Origin: Viridibacillus arvi
GTDB lineage: Bacteria > Bacillota > Bacilli > Bacillales_A > Planococcaceae
Assembly (NCBI RefSeq): GCF_001274945.1
Contig: NZ_LILB01000008.1
Location: 178,891 to 242,890, forward strand
Length of the DNA: 64,000 bases
Reading direction: 5' to 3'
In this document: positions 1 to 8,728 of the stretch, in pieces
Layout of the letters: each line of letters begins with the position of its first letter
Numbering within the stretch: the first letter of the stretch is position 1
Notes under the pieces: generated by a model
What the model was told of the DNA's origin: nothing
The model's database searches: none
The model's input: only the letters and a program-made list of their open reading frames with translations
Translations under genes and position numbers: made by a program

Positions 1-871
1 CTAATAATAATGTAGGATCTAAGTTTCCTTGCACTGGTTTAGTCATACCCATAGCGCGCGCTTCTTTAATCGGCAAACGCCAATCTAAGCCGACAACATC
101 TACCGGTAAGTCATGCCATTCCATTGCTAAGTGACTTGCACCTACACCGAATGTTATCATCGGAACATCTAACTCTTTTAGCTCAGTAAAAATTCTTGTC
201 ATAACTGGTTTAATGAAAATTTGATAATCTTCTTTGCTTAGTGCTCCAACCCATGAATCGAAAATTTGGAATGCTTTAGCCCCTGCTCCAACTTGCGCTT
301 TAATATCCACAATAATCATATCCGCTAACTTGTCCATTAACATGAACCAGGCTTGTGGCTCAGAGACCATGAATGATTTTGTTAAGCTGTAACTTTTAGA
401 AGGGCCACCCTCAATCATATAGCTCGCAAGTGTAAAAGGAGCGCCCGCAAAACCGATTAACGGTACATCTAATTGTTCTTCAGTTAAAAGTTTTATTGTA
501 TCAAGCACGAATGGTACATGTTCTTCAGGATTAAATTCGCGTAAAGCTTCTACATCCTTTACAGAGCGAATCGGATTTGAAATCACTGGACCAATACCTG
601 CTTTAATCTTCACATCAACACCCATACCTGGTAGTGGTGTTACGATATCTTTATATAAAATGGCTGCATCAACATTATAATTTTGTACCGGTAAATGTGT
701 CACATAAGCACACAATTCTGGTTGATGTGTAATTTCCTCTAACGAGTATTTTTCTTTAATCTTACGGTATTCAGGCTGTGAACGTCCTGCTTGACGCATA
801 TACCAAACAGGCGTATAGGCTGTCCTCTCTCCACGTGCTGCGCGTAAAAGCGTATCATTAATCTTTCTCAT
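1..871 (-). CDS. hemE: Uroporphyrinogen decarboxylase, C-terminus cut by window edge
   Basis: Decarboxylates uroporphyrinogen III to coproporphyrinogen III in cytoplasmic heme synthesis. About 290 N-terminal residues are present; the last roughly 55 lie beyond base 1. The family signature [10 protein letters not shown] is at residues 21-30, and the last residues visible read [11 protein letters not shown], a conserved stretch of the family. I chose ATG 871 (MRKINDTLL); an in-frame ATG at 883 has its GGGA directly against the start codon, which is too close. It is divergent from the heme-degrading monooxygenase at 1224, so a heme-making and a heme-breaking gene share about 350 bp of regulatory DNA. 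Identity is certain; only the exact start is open. Confidence 0.96.
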   Translation of the reverse strand, partial: MRKINDTLLRAARGERTAYTPVWYMRQAGRSQPEYRKIKEKYSLEEITHQPELCAYVTHLPVQNYNVDAAILYKDIVTPLPGMGVDVKIKAGIGPVISNPIRSVKDVEALREFNPEEHVPFVLDTIKLLTEEQLDVPLIGFAGAPFTLASYMIEGGPSKSYSLTKSFMVSEPQAWFMLMDKLADMIIVDIKAQVGAGAKAFQIFDSWVGALSKEDYQIFIKPVMTRIFTELKELDVPMITFGVGASHLAMEWHDLPVDVVGLDWRLPIKEARAMGMTKPVQGNLDPTLLL

Positions 872-1223
872 GAATAGATTCATTCCCTTCATTTAAAAAA
901 GTTATTCGTTTCGACTTTCGTATCCGTTTTCACTATAGTCGTTTCCCATGTTATTGTATAGTTTTCCGCCCGAAATGTCATGAAAATGTTTGTATTGGTG
1001 ACATCTTTTCGACAAAGATGTCTGACAATCTAGAAAACCTCAAATTCTTTTAATATATTTTACTTATTATCGATATATCAAACATACAATTATTAATTGT
1101 GCACATTATAATGTTTAATTAATATAAGCTAAGGCTAAATATTGTATAAGGGAATGCTGAAAGCGCTAGCCACTGAAACTAATTAATTTTAAGAATACAC
1201 AAATTAAATAGGAGGCGTTATTA

Positions 1224-1742
1224 TTGAATATTTATTTAACATCTGGAACTCCAGAGTTTATGGAGAGCTTACGAAAAAAATACTCAAACGAAAAAATGAT
1301 TGTATTACATGGCTCTGGCAACTCTATGTTGCTACATGAGACAGAGGGAAAATCTGTATTCCAAACCCCTAGAAGCTACGAGGTAATCGATTCAATTAAT
1401 GAATTAGAAGACAAAGGATTCTTTGTAATGAATCATCTACCTGTTTCTGATGAAGGCCGACCACTATTTGAACATCGTTTTTTAAGTCGTTCGCATGTAA
1501 TTGAATCAGATCCTGGTTTCAAAGCATACCGTTTACTTAAACCTATCAATTCCGAAACTTATATTGTCTTAACGGAATGGTCAGGTCCAACTTCCTTTGA
1601 AGCTTGGAAAGTATCAAAAGCATATAAAGACGCTTTTGAAAATCAAGTTGCTGCAGTAGGTATTGAAAATCGCAACATATTCACAAGTAAAGCGTATGTA
1701 ACAACTTATACCACTGCAAAAAATGAAGAAACTGAAGATTAA
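1224..1742 (+). CDS. hmoB: Heme-degrading monooxygenase HmoB-like (ABM domain)
   Basis: Homologue of B. subtilis HmoB, an antibiotic-biosynthesis-monooxygenase-fold enzyme that opens heme and releases iron. The 172-residue length matches the family (about 166). The N-terminal part contains HETEG and YEVID and the C-terminal ABM part has a LTEWSGPTSFEAW stretch followed by an AYVTTY tail, as in HmoB. The start is TTG 1224, nine bases after a clear GGAGG; no ATG fits. It stands alone, divergent from hemE and followed by a terminator. The 350-bp region 872-1223 is AT-rich; I saw no convincing promoter or operator in it beyond an imperfect cre-like palindrome near 1159. The function is inferred from the family. 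Confidence 0.85.
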   Translation: MNIYLTSGTPEFMESLRKKYSNEKMIVLHGSGNSMLLHETEGKSVFQTPRSYEVIDSINELEDKGFFVMNHLPVSDEGRPLFEHRFLSRSHVIESDPGFKAYRLLKPINSETYIVLTEWSGPTSFEAWKVSKAYKDAFENQVAAVGIENRNIFTSKAYVTTYTTAKNEETED

Positions 1743-1748
1743 TTACTA

Positions 1749-1778
1749 AAGTCGAGTCAAGCGCTCGGCTTTTTTTGT
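1749..1778 (+). terminator. Rho-independent terminator after hmoB
   Basis: GTCGAG/CTCGGC stem with a seven-base loop, followed by seven T; separates hmoB from the amidohydrolase gene. Confidence 0.8.
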
Positions 1779-1826
1779 TATAATAAAAGCAAATCAAAAA
1801 TACTAATTATGAGTGAGGTATAACAG

Positions 1827-2996
1827 ATGAAACTACAACTTTTTGATAAACTAGATGCTTCTTATAAAGACATGGTGCAAATTCGCCGCCATTTACATAT
1901 GTATCCTGAGGTTTCTTTTAATGAGACTGAAACAGCTAAGTATATACAAAAATTTTACGATCAGCTCGGCGTTGTTTATGAAGCAAACGTTGGTGGCAAC
2001 GGGGTTGTTGCACGCATTAAAGGTGCAAAACCTGGTAAAACAATTGCATTACGAGCAGATTTTGATGCACTTCCTATTCAAGAATTAAACGATGTTCCCT
2101 ATAAATCAACTGTCGCTGGTGTTATGCATGCTTGTGGTCATGATGGTCATACAGCCACATTATTACAACTTGCAAAAGCACTTCATGAAATGCGCGATCA
2201 GCTAGCTGGTGAATATGTTATCATTCATCAACATGCTGAAGAAATAGCGCCTGGTGGAGCAAAACCTATGGTAGAAGCGGGATGCTTGGATGGAGTTGAC
2301 GCTGTATTTGGCACACATTTATGGTCACAAACACCGTTTGGCACTATCGAACATCGTTCAGGTCCTATGATGGCTTCAGCTGATCGCTTCGAAATTTCTA
2401 TACACGGTCGTGGTGGACATGGTGCAATGCCACAAGATACGATTGATACTGTAACAATTGGTGCACAACTTGTTACAAATTTACAGCATATCGTCTCTCG
2501 TCGAGTAGACCCTATTAAATCAGCAGTAGTAACAATCGGTTCTTTCCACGCAGGAGACACTTTTAATGTTATTGCAGGAGAAGCTAAAATGTCAGGTACT
2601 GTAAGAACATTTTTACCTGAAGTCCGTGATCTAGTTGAAGCTGAAATTGAACGTATTATTAAAGGTACTTGCCTTGCAGCTGATTGTGACTACACATTCG
2701 AATATATTAGGGGCTATCCAGCTGTTGTCAATCATGAAAAAGAGTCTACTTTCCTTTTTGATATCGCGAAGGATATTCCTGGTGTTAATGAAGTAGTTGA
2801 ATGTGCTCCACTTATGGTTGGGGAAGATTTTTCGTACTATCTAGAAAAGGTACCTGGTGTATTCTTCTTTACAGGTGCCATGCCTGAAGGAACTGCATAT
2901 GCTCATCATCATGCAAAATTCGATTTCCGTGAAGAAGCAATGTTGATTGCTTCTAAAACGTTAGGTGCAGCAGTACTCGATTATCAAAATATATAA
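1827..2996 (+). CDS. yhaA: M20 family amidohydrolase, YhaA-like
   Basis: Zinc-type M20D amidohydrolase of the hippurate/N-acyl-amino-acid hydrolase group; 389 residues, the normal length. The metal-site motif HACGHDGH is at residues 101-108 (the Cys is typical of M20D enzymes), RADFDALPI precedes it, GRGGHGAMP begins the dimerisation/substrate lid, and MVGEDFSYYLEKVPGVFFF with an AHHHAKFDF segment supplies the C-terminal ligands. No signal peptide, so cytoplasmic. The start ATG is preceded by a GAGTGAGGT ribosome site. B. subtilis carries yhaA next to ecs, as here, which supports orthology. The physiological substrate cannot be read from sequence. Confidence 0.85.
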   Translation: MKLQLFDKLDASYKDMVQIRRHLHMYPEVSFNETETAKYIQKFYDQLGVVYEANVGGNGVVARIKGAKPGKTIALRADFDALPIQELNDVPYKSTVAGVMHACGHDGHTATLLQLAKALHEMRDQLAGEYVIIHQHAEEIAPGGAKPMVEAGCLDGVDAVFGTHLWSQTPFGTIEHRSGPMMASADRFEISIHGRGGHGAMPQDTIDTVTIGAQLVTNLQHIVSRRVDPIKSAVVTIGSFHAGDTFNVIAGEAKMSGTVRTFLPEVRDLVEAEIERIIKGTCLAADCDYTFEYIRGYPAVVNHEKESTFLFDIAKDIPGVNEVVECAPLMVGEDFSYYLEKVPGVFFFTGAMPEGTAYAHHHAKFDFREEAMLIASKTLGAAVLDYQNI

Positions 2997-2998
2997 CA

Positions 2999-3038
2999 AA
3001 AAAATCCTGAGACATTTTCACTGTCCCAGGATTTTCTT
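2999..3038. terminator. Bidirectional terminator between yhaA and ecsB
   Basis: Near-perfect hairpin with arms AAAATCCTG-GAC and GTC-CAGGATTTT, A-run on one side and T-run on the other, between two convergent genes. Confidence 0.9.
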
Positions 3039-4219
3039 TATTTTGTCATTCGTAATGTAATCTCTCCAACGATTAACATAATCACAGGTCCAACATAAAA
3101 TAATGGGTTACCTATGCCACAAATTAACACGATAATCGCTTGTACAATATTTACTACTCGAACAATTTTATGAACTGCTAGTTTACGATAAACTGCAGGT
3201 AATGGATATAACATATACATACTGAAATCTGTTGAAGAAATTAATGCTTGCTTCAACTGAATTGTCGTCGCAAATGCAAGCGCTGCTAAAAAGACGCCAA
3301 CAGCAACAGGCATATTAATGATAAAAGCGCCTATTCCAGCTATCGCCGTTAAGCGTACCCATAAATAGAAATGGTCATCTGTACGAACGAAAGTGCGGAA
3401 CACCAAATAAGCTTGTGTATTTTCTTTTTTAAACGGCACCATTTTATATAGCGCATCCAACCACTGACGTCTTTTAATGCTACCGTGTATGTGCGGTACA
3501 TCCGTAAAATAATTAGCAAAGCGATAAAGACGCAACATACGATTTTGCTCAAGTTTTACGAAATGCTCATAAGGGAAGGGATGCATAGCCTTTTGTTTCA
3601 TCCAAGTAAAACCATAATAGATTACTGGAATAGCAACAATAAGCATCATCCATACATTCATTAATAACACTGATGCTACAACAGTAATAGAAATCAGTAC
3701 TCTTACAATGCGATCTCCCCATACTGCTTGTCCTCTATTAGCCCAACGAAATGCAAAATCAACTTGTACATTCCACCACTTCATGAATACAACAATAACA
3801 AATGCTAATCCGATTGTTCCACTAGATACTTGTCCTATTTGCTTTAGCATAGGTAGGGCTATGATAAAAGGTATAACAACGACAAGAATCTGCGACCAAA
3901 ATGTCCAATTCAAGGCTTTCTTAAAATAAATTGGAAGCTTTGTCTCAAGTGGCAATAAGTACACTTGGTCAGGCTCACGGATTAAAGTCGTAGGATTGCT
4001 AAATGCTAATAGAAAACCTAATACAATTGCAGTTACTAATATAGAAGGAAAATCTACTGGATTGGTTTTCAGCCACTCACTATATTGATAGCCACCTGCA
4101 CCGATGATGAATACAAGTACGATTGCCATATGCCCCGTAAAGACATACTTCATATACTTTTGCACTTCATTTATATAATGAAAGAAGCGTGTACGCCACA
4201 CATCATGCAAGTTATTCAT
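3038..4219 (-). CDS. ecsB: ABC transporter permease EcsB
   Basis: Membrane partner of EcsA. 393 residues (B. subtilis EcsB about 408) with several hydrophobic helices, for example around residues 30-45, 60-80, 105-145, 170-205, 290-320 and 355-390, and cytoplasmic basic stretches such as RRQWLDALYKMVPFKKEN. In Bacillus the Ecs exporter affects secretion, intramembrane proteolysis through RasP, and competence. Its ATG overlaps the end of ecsA by 8 bp, so the two are translationally coupled. ecsC is missing at this locus; the M20 gene follows directly. Confidence 0.92.
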   Translation of the reverse strand: MNNLHDVWRTRFFHYINEVQKYMKYVFTGHMAIVLVFIIGAGGYQYSEWLKTNPVDFPSILVTAIVLGFLLAFSNPTTLIREPDQVYLLPLETKLPIYFKKALNWTFWSQILVVVIPFIIALPMLKQIGQVSSGTIGLAFVIVVFMKWWNVQVDFAFRWANRGQAVWGDRIVRVLISITVVASVLLMNVWMMLIVAIPVIYYGFTWMKQKAMHPFPYEHFVKLEQNRMLRLYRFANYFTDVPHIHGSIKRRQWLDALYKMVPFKKENTQAYLVFRTFVRTDDHFYLWVRLTAIAGIGAFIINMPVAVGVFLAALAFATTIQLKQALISSTDFSMYMLYPLPAVYRKLAVHKIVRVVNIVQAIIVLICGIGNPLFYVGPVIMLIVGEITLRMTK

Positions 4220-4952
4220 GTTCTTGCTCCTTCGTCATTGCGATGTATAAGTCGTCCAAAGTTGCACCTGGCATATTGAATGCTTGGCGTAAGTCATTCA
4301 TCGTCCCTTGTGCGCGAAGTCGGCCATTATGTAACAATAAAATACGGTCACAATGTTTTTCAGCCGTCGATAAAATATGTGTAGACATCAATATAGATGC
4401 CCCGTCTTTTTTCTTTTCATCCATATGATCTAATAATGATTGAATACCTAAAGGATCTAGTCCTAAAAATGGCTCATCAATAATATATAATGATGGATTA
4501 ACTAAGAATGCACACATAATCATTACTTTTTGACGCATCCCCTTTGAGAAATGAGACGGGAACCAATTTAATCGTTTTTCCATACGGAATTCTTTTAATA
4601 ATGGTTCAGAGCGTTCTTTTAATGTTTGTTCATCCAAACCATATGCCATTGCTGTTAGTTCTAAATGTTCTTTCAAAGTTAACTCATCATATAAAACAGG
4701 CGTTTCTGGAATATATGAAAATGAGGAACGATATTGATCCATATTTTCCTTTATTGTGATCCCATTTAGAAGAATGTCTCCACTTTTTTGAGTCATTAAT
4801 CCGATAATGTGTTTAATTGTAGTACTTTTCCCTGCCCCATTCAGTCCAATTAGTCCGACTAGTTCTCCAGGTTGAATTGTAAAGGATAAATCATGAATAA
4901 CAGGTTTTCTCGTATAACCACCTGTTACGGATTGTAATTCTAATACTGTCAT
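4212..4952 (-). CDS. ecsA: ABC transporter ATP-binding protein EcsA
   Basis: Cytoplasmic ATPase of the EcsAB transporter, 246 residues. Walker A GLNGAGKST is at 36-44, the signature-like FSKGMRQ near 135-141 (a variant of LSGGQ typical of the EcsA/NatA group), Walker B LYIIDEP near 155-161 with the D-loop GLDP after it, and the switch His in STHIL near 191. It is the first gene of the ecsAB operon, divergent from hit, as in B. subtilis. ATG 4952 is preceded by a GGAGTGACGAGG-like ribosome site. Confidence 0.95.
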   Translation of the reverse strand: MTVLELQSVTGGYTRKPVIHDLSFTIQPGELVGLIGLNGAGKSTTIKHIIGLMTQKSGDILLNGITIKENMDQYRSSFSYIPETPVLYDELTLKEHLELTAMAYGLDEQTLKERSEPLLKEFRMEKRLNWFPSHFSKGMRQKVMIMCAFLVNPSLYIIDEPFLGLDPLGIQSLLDHMDEKKKDGASILMSTHILSTAEKHCDRILLLHNGRLRAQGTMNDLRQAFNMPGATLDDLYIAMTKEQEHE

Positions 4953-5055
4953 TCCTCGTCACTCCTATTCTTCTTACAGTTTATCAAAATTTTCGCAATC
5001 TAGCAGTTACCAATATGGTAAAATAAAAAGCAAAATGATGAAAGGTGTGTTTTTT

Positions 5056-5481
5056 ATGAGCGATTGTTTATTTTGTAAAATTATCGATGGTTCAATTCCT
5101 AGTACGAAAGTTTACGAAGACGAATTTGTCTATGCCTTTATGGATATTGGCCCCTTATCAAAAGGTCATACATTATTAATTCCTAAAGAGCACGTGGCAA
5201 ATATTTTTGAAATGTCTTCTGAAGTAGCTTCGAATCTCTTTGCCGTTGCACCTAAAATTGCTAATGCTATCAAAGATACATTCAACCCAGCTGGCATGAA
5301 CTTAGTAAATAATAACGGTGAAGCGGCAGGACAAACTGTATTCCACTTTCATTTACACTTCATTCCAAGATATGATGAAACAGATGGATTTAAACCTACT
5401 TGGACTACAAAACCAGATGAATATACGCCAGTAATTTTAGCTGATTTAGCTGAACAAATTATTGCCCATCTAAATAAATAA
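5056..5481 (+). CDS. hit: HIT family protein Hit (histidine triad hydrolase)
   Basis: Purine-nucleotide-binding histidine triad protein of 141 residues, the usual length for Bacillus Hit, which hydrolyses nucleoside phosphoramidates or related compounds. The triad HFHLHF is at residues 97-102 (His 97, 99, 101), and a CLFC pair at residues 4-7 together with downstream His residues could bind zinc, as in many HIT proteins. I start it at ATG 5056 because AAAGGTG lies nine bases upstream; a longer reading frame from 5035 would place the ribosome site inside the gene. Divergent from ecsA. Confidence 0.94.
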   Translation: MSDCLFCKIIDGSIPSTKVYEDEFVYAFMDIGPLSKGHTLLIPKEHVANIFEMSSEVASNLFAVAPKIANAIKDTFNPAGMNLVNNNGEAAGQTVFHFHLHFIPRYDETDGFKPTWTTKPDEYTPVILADLAEQIIAHLNK

Positions 5482-5594
5482 GATAACTTTCTTATTATTA
5501 CTATTATATAATAGTATTGATTTCACGATAATTTACCTGTAATATCATGTATAAGTTTCGCTTCCGATCACGAGGATACGGAAGGAAATAACAA

Positions 5595-5628
5595 AAGTTG
5601 AGCTCAGTGTAGCTATAGGAGAGATGAG
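5595..5628 (+). promoter_or_regulatory. Probable TRAP-binding site (NAG repeats) over the trpP ribosome site
   Basis: Seven NAG triplets in register: AAG 5595, GAG 5600, CAG 5605, TAG 5610, TAG 5616, GAG 5621, GAG 5626, with spacers of 2, 2, 2, 3, 2 and 2 bases. They end two bases before the trpP ATG and include its Shine-Dalgarno. This is the arrangement by which tryptophan-bound TRAP (MtrB) blocks trpP translation in B. subtilis. The triplet pattern is seen; binding is inferred. Confidence 0.75.
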
Positions 5629-5630
5629 AA

Positions 5631-6158
5631 ATGAATACGAAGAATTTAGTTTTAATGGCACTTTTAGTTGGTGTAGGTGCAGCATTATATGTCGTGATTC
5701 CAGGAATTAATGGTGGTATGAAGCCAGACTTCATGCTAACGATGATGTTTATCGGCATCTTATTATTCCCTGGTATTAAGGAAGTTTTCTTATTAGCGAT
5801 AACAACAGGCGTGATTTCAGGCTTATTTTCAACATTCCCAGCTGGCTTTGTACCGAACATTATCGACAAATTAGTAACAGCATTTATTTTCTATGCAGCA
5901 GTTGTATTATTACAAAAGTTTGCTCAGAAAATTGCAGTATCGGCTGTTCTTGCCGGTGTAGGTACGATTATTTCAGGAAGTGTTTTCTTAGGTTCTGCAA
6001 TACTAGTTGTTGGCGCGAAAATTCCATTTACAGCATTATTCATAACAGTTGTATTACCTGCTGTTGCCATTAACGTCGTAGCATTTATTATTATTTACCC
6101 AATCATCATTAATTTGGTTAAACGATCTAAATTTAATACATCTTTAACACATGCCTAA
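5631..6158 (+). CDS. trpP: Tryptophan transporter TrpP
   Basis: Integral membrane protein of 175 residues with five or so hydrophobic helices and the family motif FMLTMMFIGILLFPG near residues 30-45; the gene lies between hit and yhaH as in B. subtilis (trpP, formerly yhaG). It imports tryptophan. The NAG-triplet array over its ribosome site argues strongly for TRAP control and so for the tryptophan assignment. A strong terminator follows. Confidence 0.9.
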   Translation: MNTKNLVLMALLVGVGAALYVVIPGINGGMKPDFMLTMMFIGILLFPGIKEVFLLAITTGVISGLFSTFPAGFVPNIIDKLVTAFIFYAAVVLLQKFAQKIAVSAVLAGVGTIISGSVFLGSAILVVGAKIPFTALFITVVLPAVAINVVAFIIIYPIIINLVKRSKFNTSLTHA

Positions 6159-6185
6159 ATACCAAAATAAAAGATAATATAATTC

Positions 6186-6231
6186 AGAAGGTCACTATCT
6201 ACAATACTATAGATAATGACCTTCTTTTTAA
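6186..6231 (+). terminator. Terminator after trpP
   Basis: Long hairpin (arms AGAAGGTCA-TATCTA and TAGATA-TGACCTTCT) followed by a T-run. Confidence 0.9.
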
Positions 6232-6342
6232 TAGCTATAAATAATAAATAATTTTTGTTTTAATTTCTTTTATTGAATATCATGTTTTATTATAGTAAAA
6301 GAAGGATATACATAGTTTAAAGTAGGAAGGAGAAACGATAAT

Positions 6343-6708
6343 ATGAAAACATCTACATTTTTACTCGGCTTAACAACTGGAGCAATCGGTGGTATGGTAG
6401 CTGTTCTTTTATCTACGCCACAATCAGGTAAAGAATTTAGATCATCATTGCAAACTACTAAAGAGGATCTTCAAAATAGACTTGCTGATATTAAAGGGTC
6501 AATTGAGAACATAAAAAATGAAGCTCAACAAACAATACCTAAGGTGATTGAAGAATCAAAAGAATCTTTTGCTTCTTGGCAAGCTGAGACAGCGCCTATT
6601 CAAGAAAATCTACAACAAGAAATTGCTTCTTTACAAAGCTCTGTAGAAGAAATCGAAAAACATCTAGCAGAATTCCAAAATCGTAAAAATCAAAAAAATA
6701 ATGAATAA
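6343..6708 (+). CDS. yhaH: YtxH domain protein, YhaH-like
   Basis: 121-residue small envelope-associated protein. Residues 4-24 form a glycine-rich hydrophobic segment (LLGLTTGAIGGMVAVLL) followed by STPQSGKEFR, the YtxH-family hallmark; the rest is a charged, Ala/Glu/Lys-rich amphipathic helix, probably coiled coil. Function is unknown; YtxH proteins are often stress or sigma-B associated. The position between trpP and scoC equals yhaH of B. subtilis. An AGGAGA ribosome site precedes the ATG. Confidence 0.85.
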   Translation: MKTSTFLLGLTTGAIGGMVAVLLSTPQSGKEFRSSLQTTKEDLQNRLADIKGSIENIKNEAQQTIPKVIEESKESFASWQAETAPIQENLQQEIASLQSSVEEIEKHLAEFQNRKNQKNNE

Positions 6709-6796
6709 AATCATACGATAAAAGTATATTTTTTGAGAAAAGTAATTAAACTAATATAAAAATATATTTTTTGTACTATTTTATATTGGAAAACGA

Positions 6797-6826
6797 TTGT
6801 TTATTATTTACAAATAATGTTATAAT
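6797..6826 (+). promoter_or_regulatory. Sigma-A-like promoter of scoC
   Basis: TTGTTT at 6797-6802 and a perfect TATAAT at 6821-6826, spacing 18, about 30 bp upstream of the scoC start codon. Confidence 0.6.
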
Positions 6827-6856
6827 GTTAGAAAATTGCGAAAGTTGGTGATAGCT

Positions 6857-7369
6857 ATGTCTGAAGACTTGTATACGGTTCGTGAAGCTATGCTTTACAG
6901 CCAAAGAATCGCCCAGCTATCGAAGGCCCTTTGGAAAGCTGCTGAAAAAGATTGGCAAGCATGGATTAAACCATATGATTTGAATATCAATGAGCACCAT
7001 GTATTATGGATTGCTTCTAATCTTGAAGGCGCATCGATTTCTGATATTGCAAAATTTGGTGTAATGCACGTATCAACCGCATTTAATTTCTCTAAAAATT
7101 TAGAGGAGCGTGGATTGCTTGCATTTTCTAAACGTAATGACGATAAGCGAAATACATATGTTGAGCTCACCGAAAGTGGTAAGTCATTACTTGTTGAATT
7201 GACAGAAAATTACAACCAATCAAAGCATAGTGTTCTTGAAGGTTCACTTCCTTTAAAAGAAATGTATGGTAAATTCCCTGAATTATTAGACCTTATGGCT
7301 ATTATTCGTAATATCTACGGGGATGATTTCATGGACATTTTTGAAGGTTCATTACGCAAAATTGAATAA
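6857..7369 (+). CDS. scoC: MarR-family transition-state regulator ScoC (Hpr)
   Basis: DNA-binding repressor of protease, sporulation and peptide-transport genes in Bacillus. 170 residues from ATG 6857 (GGTG ribosome site); B. subtilis ScoC is about 200 and has a charged C-terminal tail that is absent here. Highly characteristic stretches are seen: [39 protein letters not shown] (winged helix recognition region, residues about 66-85) and [15 protein letters not shown] (the wing). [13 protein letters not shown] ends the dimer domain. A well-formed promoter lies just upstream. Confidence 0.94.
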   Translation: MSEDLYTVREAMLYSQRIAQLSKALWKAAEKDWQAWIKPYDLNINEHHVLWIASNLEGASISDIAKFGVMHVSTAFNFSKNLEERGLLAFSKRNDDKRNTYVELTESGKSLLVELTENYNQSKHSVLEGSLPLKEMYGKFPELLDLMAIIRNIYGDDFMDIFEGSLRKIE

Positions 7370-7386
7370 TATTCAAAACGAGTTCA

Positions 7387-7440
7387 ACCTGAGTATTGCT
7401 CCAATCGTTCAATACTCAGGTATGAAAACGCTATCTTTTT
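7387..7440 (+). terminator. Terminator after scoC
   Basis: Perfect 12-bp stem ACCTGAGTATTG/CAATACTCAGGT; the T-run starts some 13 bases beyond the stem, so termination may be only moderate. Confidence 0.6.
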
Positions 7441-7530
7441 TTTAATATAAAATAACTTGATTTTCCTTATGAAAAGCATTAATGTTAGGTTTCGAAGATT
7501 ATCATATATTGAAATTGGAGATGCTAAACC

Positions 7531-8076
7531 TTGCATTGCTGGAAAACAATTAATGTACAGAAACAATACGGCCACGATCGTATTTTTTTATTGTCTACTA
7601 TAATCGTCATTAGCGTATTTTCTGTTTTTTATATAGTATTAAATATATTTAAAGAAGCTCCGTTATCAGATCACTTATTTCCGCTCTTCTTAATGGTCTT
7701 TTTTATGATTTACCCTGCTCATAAGCTGCTACATTTTATGCCGTTATTTAGTTATCGTAAAAGTTTGCGCTTTTCCATCGAGAAACAATATAGTTTTTTA
7801 CCTGTATTATCGATGCGTATCCATGAGCCCATTTTAAAAAGTCGTTATGTTTTTGCATTGCTTGTACCATTTATTCTACTGAACTTAGTTTTAGTAATTG
7901 GCGCGATAATGTTTCCATCCTTTAGACATTACTTTTCGATTTTGTTGGCTTATCACTGTGGACTTTGCTTAATTGATCTATTGTATGTCAAACATCTTAT
8001 ACATTCGCCTAAAACGGCATTGATTGAAGAAACAGATAAGGGGTTTGAAATTTTAGTTCCATCATCTAACCAGTGA
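7531..8076 (+). CDS. DUF3267 family membrane protein
   Basis: 181 residues, starting MHCWKTI, from TTG 7531, nine bases after a GGAG. Four hydrophobic segments can be seen: about 20-40, 48-62, 108-130 and 137-155. The segment HKLLHFMPLF (residues about 65-74) gives an HxxxH pair, the reason the DUF3267 group is suspected of being a zincin-type membrane peptidase. In B. subtilis a comparable membrane gene sits near scoC and prsA. Substrate and activity are unknown. The next gene starts 67 bp downstream and may be cotranscribed. Confidence 0.7.
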   Translation: MHCWKTINVQKQYGHDRIFLLSTIIVISVFSVFYIVLNIFKEAPLSDHLFPLFLMVFFMIYPAHKLLHFMPLFSYRKSLRFSIEKQYSFLPVLSMRIHEPILKSRYVFALLVPFILLNLVLVIGAIMFPSFRHYFSILLAYHCGLCLIDLLYVKHLIHSPKTALIEETDKGFEILVPSSNQ

Positions 8077-8143
8077 TGATTAACTTGTCATTTCTGTTCT
8101 TTGTTTGTTATGCTTATGATGTAGATAGAGGGGAGGAAAAGAC

Positions 8144-8329
8144 TTGATGATTGCCATTGTCGTCCTATTCTCGGTGTTTTATTTATTTCAAATCAACCGG
8201 ATGACGTATGCACTTTGTGCGCAAAAAGAAATTCCTGAAGAAAAACAACCAAAAATATACCGAACTATAAATGTATTGATTACTATTTTGTTAATCTCAT
8301 TTTACTTGGAGATTCTGTTTACTGTGTAA
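8144..8329 (+). CDS. Small membrane protein, 61 residues
   Basis: Two hydrophobic helices (residues 2-16 and 44-60) flank a short charged loop, EIPEEKQPKIYR. The ribosome site GGGGAGG is strong; both TTG 8144 and ATG 8147 are usable and differ by one residue. It follows the DUF3267 gene on the same strand without an obvious terminator between them. I do not recognise a family with certainty; the position between scoC and prsA suggests the small membrane proteins described there in B. subtilis. Confidence 0.7.
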   Translation: MMIAIVVLFSVFYLFQINRMTYALCAQKEIPEEKQPKIYRTINVLITILLISFYLEILFTV

Positions 8330-8423
8330 ACAATATTCATTTTATAGCATTGAAAATAGCTTGTTGGATAAGTTCTATCAACATTAAGTTAGTTCCTCTG
8401 TCCTCAAATTAGTGAAAATAATA

Positions 8424-8466
8424 AATAAGAAAGTCCATTCGCATTACTGCAAATGGACTTTCTTAT
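8424..8466. terminator. Bidirectional terminator
   Basis: Near-perfect hairpin ATAAGAAAGTCCATT/AAATGGACTTTCTTAT between the small membrane gene and the oppositely oriented YjcZ-type gene. Confidence 0.85.
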
Positions 8467-8476
8467 TGCCTAAAAA

Positions 8477-8575
8477 TTAGCACATAAATGCTGCGCCAAC
8501 AATAATTAACAAAATAAATAACACGACAAGTAAAGCAAAGCCTGAACCATTAGAATATCCACCACCATTACCCAT
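8477..8575 (-). CDS. YjcZ-type small hydrophobic protein, 32 residues
   Basis: A short gene with a perfect GGGAGGTG ribosome site seven bases before the ATG. The peptide begins MGNGGGYSNGSGFALLVVLF and continues with a single hydrophobic helix ending GAAFMC. A Gly/Tyr-rich head followed by FAL-VVLFILLIIVG is the hallmark of the YjcZ family of tiny sporulation-associated membrane proteins in Bacillales. It ends just before a bidirectional terminator and is divergent from prsA. Role unknown; expression during sporulation is an inference from the family. Confidence 0.88.
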   Translation of the reverse strand: MGNGGGYSNGSGFALLVVLFILLIIVGAAFMC

Positions 8576-8728
8576 TACCCGCACCTCCCTTCTCTTTGCT
8601 ATCTTATGCAAATATGTTTTAGGGTTTTAGGCTAAATGAATATGGAACCTTTTTCTTTTTTTTTCGTTTTGTGTTATAGTTACAAATACATTAGTTAGAA
8701 GTGACTAAAGTTGGGAGAGATTTTAAAG

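Noticed and set aside
1155..1172. cre-like sequence TGAAAGCGCTAGCC upstream of hmoB
   Set aside because: Mismatches at two conserved end positions; heme oxygenase is not an expected CcpA target, so not listed as a site.
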